From: Enterococcus gilvus ATCC BAA-350
GTDB taxonomy: Bacteria; Bacillota; Bacilli; Lactobacillales; Enterococcaceae
Length of the DNA: 64,000 nt
Assembly: GCF_000407545.1 (NCBI RefSeq)
Contig: NZ_ASWH01000001.1
Span: forward strand, 1,937,501-2,001,500
Direction of reading: 5' to 3'
Both the position numbers and the translations under genes were made by a program. A model generated the notes under the pieces. It saw only the letters and a program-made list of their open reading frames with translations, had not been told where the DNA came from and made no database searches. Each line of letters starts with the position of its first letter. Position 1 is the first letter of the stretch. Of the stretch, positions 9,571-17,722 are shown in pieces.

Positions 9571-9597
9571 AAAAAAGGATAGTAATTTTAACTATCC
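9571..9597 (-). terminator. Terminator of the PHP-ATPase gene
   Basis: On the minus strand GGATAGT and ACTATCC form a 7-bp stem followed by TTTTTT. It starts 2 bases after the stop of the gene at 9599 and ends just before the ardA ribosome site. Confidence 0.8.
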
Positions 9598-9598
9598 C

Positions 9599-12295
9599 TC
9601 ACAGTAATTTCCCTAGTTCATCTAATATATCATTTATTTTATCTTGATCTTGCAAAGAAACATTAGAGTACAGAATTTCACGAATGCAATCTAAAATATT
9701 TTGTTCATTATCCCTAGCAGGCAGGTAATCAGAAGTAATTTCTGGTAAGTTATTCGAAAGTTTTTCTCTATACAAATAGAATTTATCTGAGAAGGCTTTT
9801 TTCCCACCTTCTAAGATATTTAAAACATGATTTACAATTCTTGGGTTAGATACGTAGCCACTCGTTTCACACCAACCATTTTTATTATTTGATTCCATAA
9901 CAATAACCTGTTCAGTTCCACTATTCATTACAATTGTAGAATTGTGCGTGGCTAGAATAATTTGTCGTTTTGCCTTCAGTTTTCTGAGGTCCGTTACTAA
10001 GTTTTTGTAAATATATGGATTATCTAGATTGTCTTCAGGTTGATCTACAATGAACGGCGAATAATCATTAGTATATTCACTATAAGATAAAAGAAAGGAT
10101 AAAACTGCTACTACTTTCTGTCCCAAAGAAAGAGTCGATATATCTCTATAATCAACGGCTCTAGTCTCAATAGATTCTTTATTATTGATATTGAACTCTA
10201 AAGAGAAATTCTCACTATTCCTGAAGTAATTAGTTAAAAAATCTTTCGCATATTTTTCACAAGCTTTAGTAATAAGAGCATTTCTCAAAATATGATAAAA
10301 TTCCAAAATTTCTTCTCCATTTTTAAGGAACTTCAACTCTAAATCAGTCGTTTCTTTGCTTGCTTCAACAAAAAGCTTTCTGATAGGAACAATGTTGATT
10401 ATTTTTTCAAACTCTTCATTATGAAAGAGACGAAGTAGTTCAATAGAACCGCCTACTTTTTTTGATATAGAAGCCAAGTAATCAACTATATCACTATAAA
10501 GAACTGCATACTTTTTAAAATAGTTGCTTCTTGCATATCTTGTAATGCCTAATGCAGCCGTCCAATTAAAATAGTTATCGTCAATATTTTTTTGTGAAAA
10601 GGTTACACGCAATTTGCCTAACTCAGTCTTATTAAAAGGGTAAATCAAATTATTGACCTGTTCTTTTCTTCTAGTTAATATATCTTCCTTTTGAGAGTAT
10701 TTTTTAAACAGCCCCTCAAATCCGTTCCCATATTTATAATAATTTTGTCGGTTTCTTATATCCTTATTTTCGAACAACATTTTATTAAAAAATTCAGTTA
10801 GCTCATACTCACTGCCAGCGATGCGGACCAAATCATTAATAGTAAATTTACGAGTGAGAATATTCTTCAAAATTTCCGTTTGGTTACGTGGTATTCTGAT
10901 AGTTTTCCCGTCATAAGTGAATACTTGAATTCTATCGCTAATCGCTGTTTTTCTTGTTTTTTCTTCATCCTCTTCTGTGTTTTGAAGATAATTTTGCGTT
11001 TGGTTAAAGTAATTTTCCACAAAAATTTTATTATTTTCTTCATTTGTCGAATGAAGAAAAACATAATAATCTGTATAATCATAATGGTAAACCATACAAC
11101 TTGTTCCTTGAGCTAAAATTTTTTCTAAATCAAGTTTAGTTTCTGCATATTGAGAAGCTAGAAAACCTAATACATTCAAAAGAGTACTTTTACCAGTACC
11201 TCTGCCACCTATAATTGAATTCATTTGACTCGAAAAATTGACAATTAAATAGTCCTGTTCTTTACCTCGGAGGAACTCGTTTCCATCAACATACAGAGCC
11301 TTAATAAATTGTTTTGGTTCTTCAACCAATTCATAACAAATAGATAAAGCAAAATCTTTTAAAGCTGATTGGAGTGTTGTAAAATTGAGCTTATCTCCTT
11401 TTATATAGAAGAATTTAGTTCTTATATCGTTAATACAATGCGCATCGTTATCAATAACGAAATCAAACTTTCTTTTCGTATAGGTAGTCAAGTTCTTTTT
11501 AATTGAGTCGATTTGCCTAACATCGGTGATTCCAATTATATTAAATAGATTCGAGTTGAATAATTCTTTCTTATAGGTGCCAGATAGGTAATTTTTATCG
11601 AAAATATTTGAAGAATTAATGTGAGCAATGTAACTAATAGCCCCGATTTCTTTCATTTTCTTGAAAACATCGAATGAAGTTCTCATCGTACCATCCTTTG
11701 AGGACAAAACATTATCTTCTATCCAGAATGACAATTTTCTAATTTGTTGCTTGTTCCGTTTATCCAGGATTGCAACGATATGATTTTTATCCGAACAAGA
11801 TATTTCTATCCCTAACTCAATTCTTGTTTTTACTTCATAATCAGCTCGTTGTCTCAAAAGGATGTTAATCGCCTTATCTAATTTTTTGAATCCCTCTATG
11901 CTATTGTGGTCGGTGACAATGCAAAATTCAATTTTCTCTTTCAATAAACTATGCCCTAAAATTAAGTATGCTAACAATTCCTTTACGTCAGTATACTCTT
12001 TTGTAAGTAGTTGATTAAAATCAGCTATACTATGATCTTTAAAAATTGAAACTTTCAGATGACTTAAAATCTTCAACATTTCGTCATCAGAAAGTTCAGT
12101 CCAACACTCCACCTTATTTATCCCTAACTCTTTTTGAGTATGCTCATCAATCAAGATGTAATCATGTGAAGCAGGTGTGTGAATATGAAATAGGGTCTTT
12201 TTGAATTTTCCACCATTTTTTTCTTGTAACATACTCTTATAAAGTAAAGGAATAATTTTTTCTGATGATGTTTTTTTTCTTTTGGATTTAGCCAT
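9599..12295 (-). CDS. PHP-domain/SMC-like ATPase (TrlF family, Ppl-like defence candidate)
   Basis: 898 residues. An N-terminal PHP phosphoesterase domain is marked by [10 protein letters not shown] (His37, His39), FCIVTDHNS near 128 and a later [22 protein letters not shown] with the third metal-binding histidine. It is followed by an ABC/SMC-type ATPase: Walker [10 protein letters not shown] near 361-369, a long helical middle part, the signature-like [13 protein letters not shown], Walker [14 protein letters not shown] near 752, and the H-loop ATHNS near 783. The PHP-plus-ATPase layout fits TrlF-type proteins and the single-gene Ppl anti-phage system; function here is inference. The gene is visibly more A+T-rich than the transfer genes, has its own terminator, and interrupts the usual orf19-ardA junction, so it was acquired. 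Ribosome site GGAGG 7 bases before the ATG. Confidence 0.88.
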   Translation of the reverse strand: MAKSKRKKTSSEKIIPLLYKSMLQEKNGGKFKKTLFHIHTPASHDYILIDEHTQKELGINKVECWTELSDDEMLKILSHLKVSIFKDHSIADFNQLLTKEYTDVKELLAYLILGHSLLKEKIEFCIVTDHNSIEGFKKLDKAINILLRQRADYEVKTRIELGIEISCSDKNHIVAILDKRNKQQIRKLSFWIEDNVLSSKDGTMRTSFDVFKKMKEIGAISYIAHINSSNIFDKNYLSGTYKKELFNSNLFNIIGITDVRQIDSIKKNLTTYTKRKFDFVIDNDAHCINDIRTKFFYIKGDKLNFTTLQSALKDFALSICYELVEEPKQFIKALYVDGNEFLRGKEQDYLIVNFSSQMNSIIGGRGTGKSTLLNVLGFLASQYAETKLDLEKILAQGTSCMVYHYDYTDYYVFLHSTNEENNKIFVENYFNQTQNYLQNTEEDEEKTRKTAISDRIQVFTYDGKTIRIPRNQTEILKNILTRKFTINDLVRIAGSEYELTEFFNKMLFENKDIRNRQNYYKYGNGFEGLFKKYSQKEDILTRRKEQVNNLIYPFNKTELGKLRVTFSQKNIDDNYFNWTAALGITRYARSNYFKKYAVLYSDIVDYLASISKKVGGSIELLRLFHNEEFEKIINIVPIRKLFVEASKETTDLELKFLKNGEEILEFYHILRNALITKACEKYAKDFLTNYFRNSENFSLEFNINNKESIETRAVDYRDISTLSLGQKVVAVLSFLLSYSEYTNDYSPFIVDQPEDNLDNPYIYKNLVTDLRKLKAKRQIILATHNSTIVMNSGTEQVIVMESNNKNGWCETSGYVSNPRIVNHVLNILEGGKKAFSDKFYLYREKLSNNLPEITSDYLPARDNEQNILDCIREILYSNVSLQDQDKINDILDELGKLL

Positions 12296-12350
12296 GATTT
12301 CCCTCCGATAGCGTTTTATCTGAGTATATCATAACTAAATTTTCTTTTTA

Positions 12351-12572
12351 TTACGCACCAATAATCCGATTAAACAGTTGCAACAACACATCTTTCACAC
12401 CCGCTGTATTAAAAACCAATCCAACGGCGATCGCCGCAATAATCAAAAAGCCAATCAACTTGGAAAACTCCCGTTTGAAACCAAGAAAAACACCAATAAT
12501 CGCAATCGCTAATAAGACAAGCGACTGAGCATTGGTGGTAAACCAGTTAAACAAATTCTGCCCAAAATTCAT
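12351..12572 (-). CDS. Small membrane protein Orf19
   Basis: 73 residues with two hydrophobic segments (SLVLLAIAIIGVFLGF and LIGFLIIAAIAVGLVF) joined by a short basic loop (KREFSKL). Length, sequence style (MNFGQNLFNWF at the start) and position after orf20 match Tn916 Orf19. It lies 2 bases from the orf20 stop and is probably co-translated with it. The family is a small TcpD-like part of the mating channel with no catalytic motif. Confidence 0.9.
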   Translation of the reverse strand: MNFGQNLFNWFTTNAQSLVLLAIAIIGVFLGFKREFSKLIGFLIIAAIAVGLVFNTAGVKDVLLQLFNRIIGA

Positions 12573-12574
12573 TT

Positions 12575-13780
12575 CTATCCATCCTCTCTTGTATTAGGTA
12601 TAACAATTAAATTCTCAATCCCTGCGACTTGTTGCTCAATAATCTTTTTGTGCCGTTTGCTTAATTCTGCTCGTTTGATAATATCTTTAACAATGGTCGT
12701 GTCGTTGATTTTGTCTAAGATTTGCGCCATCTTTAAAGTTGGTGCCACTTGCCGACCAATCCAACGAATCGTTCGTTCTAAAGTATAAGGTTCTGGTTCG
12801 GTGGTTAAGCGTAGCTCTTGTCGATTTTTGCCAATAAACCACGCCCAACGTTCATTGGTTTGCCACTGACTTCGTCGCTTGGTTTCGTCTTTTTCCGCAA
12901 AGCGCAGATAACGATTGATAATCGAAAATGCCGTTCGTTCCACATTGCGATAACGAATCAAATCTCGTACCGCGAATAAGGCGCGCTCATTTTTCAAGCG
13001 AATCTCGAAACGATTCTTAATTTCTGCCTCTTCCAGTGGAATGCCTAACTTCATCAGTTGTTCGTAATCCTTCTGATACAGGCAAAAGTACACTTCGCTT
13101 TTGACACTTCCAATATAAAGGGTTTCACCCATGCCTTCCTTTTCCTGTTTTCGAACCAACTCACCAGAGCCATAACTTTTGAAGCTACGAAACAATGAAA
13201 TACATTCTTCGTTTTGACATTTTTTCGTGAGTTCTCGAATATCCAAAATACCTGTTCGGTCATTAATGGCTAAATCCAAGCGCTTCATCACACCACCGAC
13301 TGCCAAACAATCAATGAAAAAATCGTACCAGCTTCGAGATTGTGCCAGTAAGAAACTTTCAAATTGACGACAGCCACGACCTTTCAGTTCGAGTAAAACA
13401 CCCTTCTCTTCATCATTGGAAAACATCACGATGATATCTCCCATGACAAATTGTTCTTGGTAGCCATAAAAAGCATACTCTTCATTTAACATATAGCTAA
13501 ACTTCAAGCGCAAGATTTCTTCGATGATTTTCTTAACATTAGTTGTTGGAAAACGAATCCGTACATAGTCAATCAATAACGTTAATGGTAAATCAGGATT
13601 GAATCGTTCTAGTGTGTCGTGTAAATAAATCGCTAAGGCTTGCGAGGGAATTTTGCGACCTGTTTCTATGCTATTGAGGTATTGTCGTGAAATCCCACAA
13701 GCTGTAGCTAATTGATTTTGCGAAATGCCATAGTCTACTCGTGTTTCTTTTAGTCTTTGGTAGTTAAAGACTGCACTCAA
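12575..13780 (-). CDS. mobT: Relaxase MobT (Orf20)
   Basis: 401 residues. An N-terminal Xre-type helix-turn-helix (residues about 15-45: ISQNQLATACGISRQYLNSI) is followed by a Rep_trans (rolling-circle initiator) domain with RLDLAINDRTGILDI and later EIRLKNERA. MobT nicks oriT to start transfer and may also drive element replication. The start is TTG at 13780 with GGGAGG about 9 bases upstream; no better ATG exists nearby. The putative oriT lies directly upstream at 13800-14015, as expected for this family, although here two extra genes separate oriT from orf21. Confidence 0.93.
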   Translation of the reverse strand: MSAVFNYQRLKETRVDYGISQNQLATACGISRQYLNSIETGRKIPSQALAIYLHDTLERFNPDLPLTLLIDYVRIRFPTTNVKKIIEEILRLKFSYMLNEEYAFYGYQEQFVMGDIIVMFSNDEEKGVLLELKGRGCRQFESFLLAQSRSWYDFFIDCLAVGGVMKRLDLAINDRTGILDIRELTKKCQNEECISLFRSFKSYGSGELVRKQEKEGMGETLYIGSVKSEVYFCLYQKDYEQLMKLGIPLEEAEIKNRFEIRLKNERALFAVRDLIRYRNVERTAFSIINRYLRFAEKDETKRRSQWQTNERWAWFIGKNRQELRLTTEPEPYTLERTIRWIGRQVAPTLKMAQILDKINDTTIVKDIIKRAELSKRHKKIIEQQVAGIENLIVIPNTREDG

Positions 13781-13799
13781 AAGTTATCCCTCCCATATC

Positions 13800-14015
13800 G
13801 TGTCAACTTTTCTCAGAAAGTGGACAGGTTGTTTTTATCGCTTGTTTCCTTACTCCCATCTAGTATCGAGGCGGTTTAGTGGGTAGTTTTTACTGTTTTT
13901 GTGCCCCCCTGTTAGATAACGGGGGCACAAAAGATTGGAAAGCAAAAACCACTTTCCAATCGGCTTTCCCTCCACTGACGGCATTAGCTCCGCAGCCGCC
14001 AGCGGAGGGAGCCGT
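13800..14015. other. Putative origin of transfer (oriT) with three hairpins
   Basis: Directly upstream of the relaxase gene, this gap holds three inverted repeats: a perfect 12-bp pair (TTTTGTGCCCCC and its complement, 13899-13934), a perfect 10-bp pair (GATTGGAAAG, about 13933-13961), and a longer imperfect pair built on GGCTTTCCCTCC and GGAGGGAGCC (about 13961-14013). Tn916 carries its oriT between orf20 and orf21, and the C-rich/G-rich hairpin resembles that arrangement. The nick site was not identified. Confidence 0.75.
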
Positions 14016-14021
14016 TAAGTG

Positions 14022-14291
14022 TTAAGACACTTCGATGCCATCAGAGAGTAACTCTTCTTTTAACTCATTGAGATGAATGCGGTCAGAATAGTCGTTGGCT
14101 TGTTCTGACAATTGTTCGAGGTCTTGAATGAGTCGTGAAAAAGAAGATGTTTCTGTCGTATCTTCTGACGACGTAGGAATCCCATTCTTTTTTACTTCCC
14201 AATTTAACGCCATCAAATTCTCTTTTAATTCCCCATCCTTCGATTGTCGAATGATCGAGGAAATCGTGTAAATGACTTCATCAAACGCCAT
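14022..14291 (-). CDS. Small acidic protein beside the methyltransferase
   Basis: 89 residues, strongly acidic and mostly helical (SRLIQDLEQLSEQANDYSDR, HLNELKEELLSDG). No known domain, signal peptide or membrane segment is seen. It follows the methyltransferase by 15 bases and has GAAAGAAGGG upstream of its ATG, so it probably belongs to the same cargo insertion between orf21 and oriT. The charge would suit a DNA mimic or a partner of the methyltransferase, but that is only a guess. Confidence 0.7.
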   Translation of the reverse strand: MAFDEVIYTISSIIRQSKDGELKENLMALNWEVKKNGIPTSSEDTTETSSFSRLIQDLEQLSEQANDYSDRIHLNELKEELLSDGIEVS

Positions 14292-14306
14292 AAAATAGCC
14301 CTTCTT

Positions 14307-15458
14307 TCAGTTTAAACGTCTAGCAATGTCATAAATAACCGGAACAGTTACAGAATTGCCAGCTTGTTTATATAGTTGATGCTCTGAATTGACTTTGGCT
14401 GCTCGTTCATAGGCCCAGTCAGGAAACCCTTGGAGACGCCAACACTCTTTTGCGGTGAGTCTTCTGATTTGAGGGTTCTCTGTAACAACGGCTTGTTCTT
14501 CACTGATTAATAATATATTGGTTAGTTGTTTTCCCACGCGGCCTCGTCTAGTTTCAGAAGTTGGATGGGAAAGATTGATAGAGTCTCCCGGTTGTGCTTC
14601 TTGATAACCTTTTCTAGTGGCTTCCTTCACTAAAATATTTAGTCCATCTGATTTGGTGGTTAGTGTTGGGGCATTCCCCTCTTTTCGAAATACACGATTA
14701 CTTTGTGCATACTTCCCTTCAAGACTACCAGCTACGATTAAGCCATTCTCACTACGTTTGCTCGGAATCGCAATTTTTACTTCTGAGCCTGTCATTAGCG
14801 TTGGCGATAACGCTTCTGGATGATAGACTTTTCCACTCATCCCATTTCCAGATGGATTGATATTTCCTAACGTTTGAATTCCTAACGCTGTTTTTTCTGA
14901 ATCAAGAAGGTTGCTGTCTTCTCTTTGGAAAGGAAATACTTGGGTGAAACTTGTTCCTCGAGCATGTCCAATAATGAAAACCCGCTCTCGATTTTGGGGA
15001 AGGTAGTCTTTAGAGTTAAGCACTTGCCATTCCACGACATACCCCAATCCATCCAAGGTTCGCAAGATTGTCTCGAACGTATCCCCTCGGTTGTGATGGA
15101 GGAGTCCTCGGACGTTTTCAAGGAATAGAAGCCGAGGTCGGAGTATAGATGCCAAGCGTGCAATCTCAAAGAATAAAGTTCCTCGAGTATCGCCAAAACC
15201 TCACCTTTTTCCCGCAACGCTGAAAGCCTGGCATGGAAATCCGCTAACGAGTATATCGGGCTGTCGCATTCGTTGAAGAGTGTCAGTTGTAACGGTGGTG
15301 ATGTCATGCCATTCCACCTCCCCTCTAATATCATGGATAGCTTTGTAGCTTTTTCTGGCAAAGGCGTCAATCTCACAAAAGCCAAGACACTCGTGACCTG
15401 CCTGTTCCAAACCTAAGCGAAAACCACCGATACCCGCAAATAAATCTAAAAAAGTCAT
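14307..15458 (-). pseudogene. C5-cytosine DNA methyltransferase interrupted by an in-frame TGA
   Basis: A single frame runs from 15458 to 14307 (384 codons including the final stop), broken only by TGA at 15203-15201. All main motifs are present: I DLFAGIGGFRLGLEQAG, IV GFPCQAFSVAGKR with the catalytic Cys, then the stop, then GFGDTRGTLFFEIARL, VI ENVRGLL, VIII QNRERVFIIG, and IX-X RRLTAKECWRLQGFP ... QAGNSVTVPV. The stop replaces the residue between AGKR and GFGDTRG, so it is a point change rather than a frameshift. Translation past it needs readthrough or reinitiation (a TTG at 15155). No restriction enzyme gene is nearby, so this is an orphan enzyme, perhaps protecting the element. Its ATG overlaps the orf21 stop by 4 bases, an unusual fusion into the transfer operon. 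Confidence 0.88.
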
Positions 15459-16843
15459 TGGTCCTCTTCCTTTTCATTTGTTTCAATGAATTGTTCTTCT
15501 TTTCTCGCTTGATACAACGCATGAATCACGGCTAAAAAATCATGTCCTTTCGGTACAAGTGGCGTATAAAACTCACTAATCACACTTGTACCCACATCTA
15601 CATAGCCACGACCTTTAATTCGTTTTAAGAAAAAATCTTTATTGGTTTCACCGAACATCATCGTGTACCCAAGCTCACTCATACGACCTAGCGCTACTCG
15701 AAAATTGAACTGGTCGCGAATCCCATCCCCAAGATATTTCGCATCCGGTCGCTGACAAGCTAAGACTAGAAAAAATCCAGACTGACGACCTAACATGACG
15801 ATTTGTTTCAGCTTGCTTAATACCGCAACGGTTTCCTTTGTATTCAAGAGCTCCATAAACGCAACGTATTCGTCAAAAATCAGGAACTCCGGGTGCAGTC
15901 CAACATAAGCATAATTTTCCCCCGTGCGATAGTTTGATAGTTGCTTGATGGTCTCATTTCGTGCCATCATGCGTTCATAGAAAGAATCAATGCACGTGAT
16001 GATTTCTTCCTTTTTGGAATACACATCTGGTAAGACAGTGGCAAGGTCGGCTAAGTCGGCGTTCTTTGGGTCAAGAATATGCAAGGTGGCTTCCGTTTTT
16101 AAAAGGTGCTCGATCAACGTCAAAATGAAGTACGACTTTCCACTACCTGTTCCGCCAGCGATTAACATATGAGGTAATTGATCGTATTCCCACCAAATAG
16201 TTTTCATTAGTTGTAAGGCACCAGGCTTAGACTCGCATTCTTCAATAGATAAACGATTGGCAATCATATCGTAGAATAAGACGTATTCCACGAAACCTTC
16301 TTTCAGTTCCTTCTCTACCAGTTCGCAATACAAACCACTCTCTAATTTTTTCTCTAGCTTTAACAATTGCTCTTGGTATTGCCCCATACGGATTTCCACT
16401 AGGATATGAATCAGCCCATTTTCCACACGATAATAGATTTTTGGGAAAGACAGAATTCGTTCTTTTGACTTGGAAGGGGAAAGGTCTTTAAAGAAACCTT
16501 CTACCGAAACTGACTCGGATTCATACCAGCGATTCTCTAAAATCATTTGCGCCATTTTTTGCCGATGAAGAAGTTGCTTATAGAAATCAACCTGTTTGAA
16601 TCGCAACCAGTAAAAAAGGAACAGTGCGATGACTAGCCAAACGAATAGAACGATATAAAAGGATGGTGCGATTAGAAGGCTCCTATCATTCAAGACAATG
16701 GCATTAAAGTTTTGATCAAAAATTGATTTCCCATAGACACCAATAAAGAAGATTAGGAATAAGCCAATTGTGATGCTTGAATAAGTGGTCACTACTAAGT
16801 GTTTATCTCCCGCACGAATTCGGTGGCCTTTGTTTTTAAACAT
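15455..16843 (-). CDS. Coupling ATPase Orf21 (FtsK/SpoIIIE, TcpA type)
   Basis: 462 residues, the expected Orf21 length. Two N-terminal membrane segments (ITIGLFLIFFIGVYG and FYIVLFVWLVIALFLFYWL) precede a cytoplasmic FtsK-like motor with Walker A AGGTGSGKSYF (about residues 226-234), Walker B FLIFDEYVAF and the conserved LACQRPDAKYL. The protein brings the relaxase-DNA complex to the mating channel and pumps the strand. The ATG has GGAGG 6-7 bases upstream. It follows a hairpin terminator-like structure after orf22. Confidence 0.95.
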   Translation of the reverse strand: MFKNKGHRIRAGDKHLVVTTYSSITIGLFLIFFIGVYGKSIFDQNFNAIVLNDRSLLIAPSFYIVLFVWLVIALFLFYWLRFKQVDFYKQLLHRQKMAQMILENRWYESESVSVEGFFKDLSPSKSKERILSFPKIYYRVENGLIHILVEIRMGQYQEQLLKLEKKLESGLYCELVEKELKEGFVEYVLFYDMIANRLSIEECESKPGALQLMKTIWWEYDQLPHMLIAGGTGSGKSYFILTLIEHLLKTEATLHILDPKNADLADLATVLPDVYSKKEEIITCIDSFYERMMARNETIKQLSNYRTGENYAYVGLHPEFLIFDEYVAFMELLNTKETVAVLSKLKQIVMLGRQSGFFLVLACQRPDAKYLGDGIRDQFNFRVALGRMSELGYTMMFGETNKDFFLKRIKGRGYVDVGTSVISEFYTPLVPKGHDFLAVIHALYQARKEEQFIETNEKEEDQ

Positions 16844-16858
16844 ACGTTTCCTCCAATT

Positions 16859-16897
16859 AAAAAAGGACTCAAAATCGTGGTTTCTGATTTTGAGTCC
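16859..16897 (-). terminator. Strong hairpin with T-run between orf22 and orf21
   Basis: On the minus strand GGACTCAAAATC pairs with GATTTTGAGTCC (12 bp, perfect), followed by TTTTT. It lies directly before the orf21 ribosome site and could act as an attenuator between the early DUF961 genes and the main transfer operon. Confidence 0.8.
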
Positions 16898-16928
16898 ATC
16901 TACTTATTTAGTTTTTAGTTTTGACGTT

Positions 16929-17300
16929 TTATTTTGGTTGATTATTTTGCTTCGGTGTTGGTTGTTGATTTCCTGTTTTCTTCAACACCAAATCGTCCGC
17001 TTTCACATACCAATCAACATCTGCTCCTTGGAACGTCGCATTGGCAACTGTATCCGCCACTGGATTAATGATTTCTACGACAGCATTATAATCAAATTCT
17101 CGTAGTGGCACATTAGCGGGAATACTGACTTGAATCATTCGACCTTGCCCCAATGATTTCAAATCATAGGTGCGTTCTTTGACGATATCACTGACTGTGC
17201 CATCCTCATTGGTTTGACGAACCTCACGACGTAAAGCGGAAAATTTTAAAACCCCAAACGTTTTTTCTTTATCAATCACAATACCTTCTGCTAATCTCAT
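16929..17300 (-). CDS. DUF961 protein Orf22
   Basis: 123 residues with the start MRLAEGIVIDKEKTFGVLKF, matching Orf22 of Tn916; a proline- and glutamine-rich tail ends it. The DUF961 family occurs in pairs at the front of Tn916-like transfer operons. Biochemistry is unclear, though a role in DNA processing at oriT is likely from position. Ribosome site GAGGAGG upstream; 18 bases after orf23. Confidence 0.9.
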   Translation of the reverse strand: MRLAEGIVIDKEKTFGVLKFSALRREVRQTNEDGTVSDIVKERTYDLKSLGQGRMIQVSIPANVPLREFDYNAVVEIINPVADTVANATFQGADVDWYVKADDLVLKKTGNQQPTPKQNNQPK

Positions 17301-17318
17301 TTCTTGTTTCCTCCTCGT

Positions 17319-17633
17319 TTATGCTTTCACCATATCATCGGCGTTTAAAATGTAGTTGGTAAACCCACGCTCGGCAATTTTGTAGCCTTCTGCCGTGATG
17401 CGTGGATTAACTAACTTCACGGGCGTTTCTGAATCGAAATGTTTCTCACCAGCACTTTCTGGCAAGACCACCACAATATCATCGGCTCGTTGCTTGTCAG
17501 AATAGAGATTATAGCTCCGACTGACCACCGCTAAACGACCATTGATGCGGCGTTGGGTCACTTTTCCTTCGCCAGCATATTCTAAATTGCCAAAAGTTTC
17601 TTTCATGTTTGGGACGACATATTTTAGTTCCAT
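17319..17633 (-). CDS. DUF961 protein Orf23
   Basis: 104 residues, paralogous to the next gene: both share a beta-rich core with a basic RRINGRLAVVSRSYNLYSD type segment and an ADDxV end. It matches Tn916 Orf23 by sequence style, size and position, and is the first conserved gene of the transfer module here. Ribosome site AGAGGAAAT upstream of the ATG. The 89-base gap to the adhesin shows no clear promoter to my eye. Confidence 0.9.
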   Translation of the reverse strand: MELKYVVPNMKETFGNLEYAGEGKVTQRRINGRLAVVSRSYNLYSDKQRADDIVVVLPESAGEKHFDSETPVKLVNPRITAEGYKIAERGFTNYILNADDMVKA

Positions 17634-17722
17634 TTCATTTCCTCTTTTCTTTTTTTAGTTGATTGGGGTTCCACTCTTCATGTTGGCGCTCGTATCTGTT
17701 GATTTTGATTCATTGGCTTCAC

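Noticed and set aside
14882..15385. Overlapping 167-residue frame in the methyltransferase
   Set aside because: Wrong frame; the true frame is continuous through the TGA with all methyltransferase motifs.
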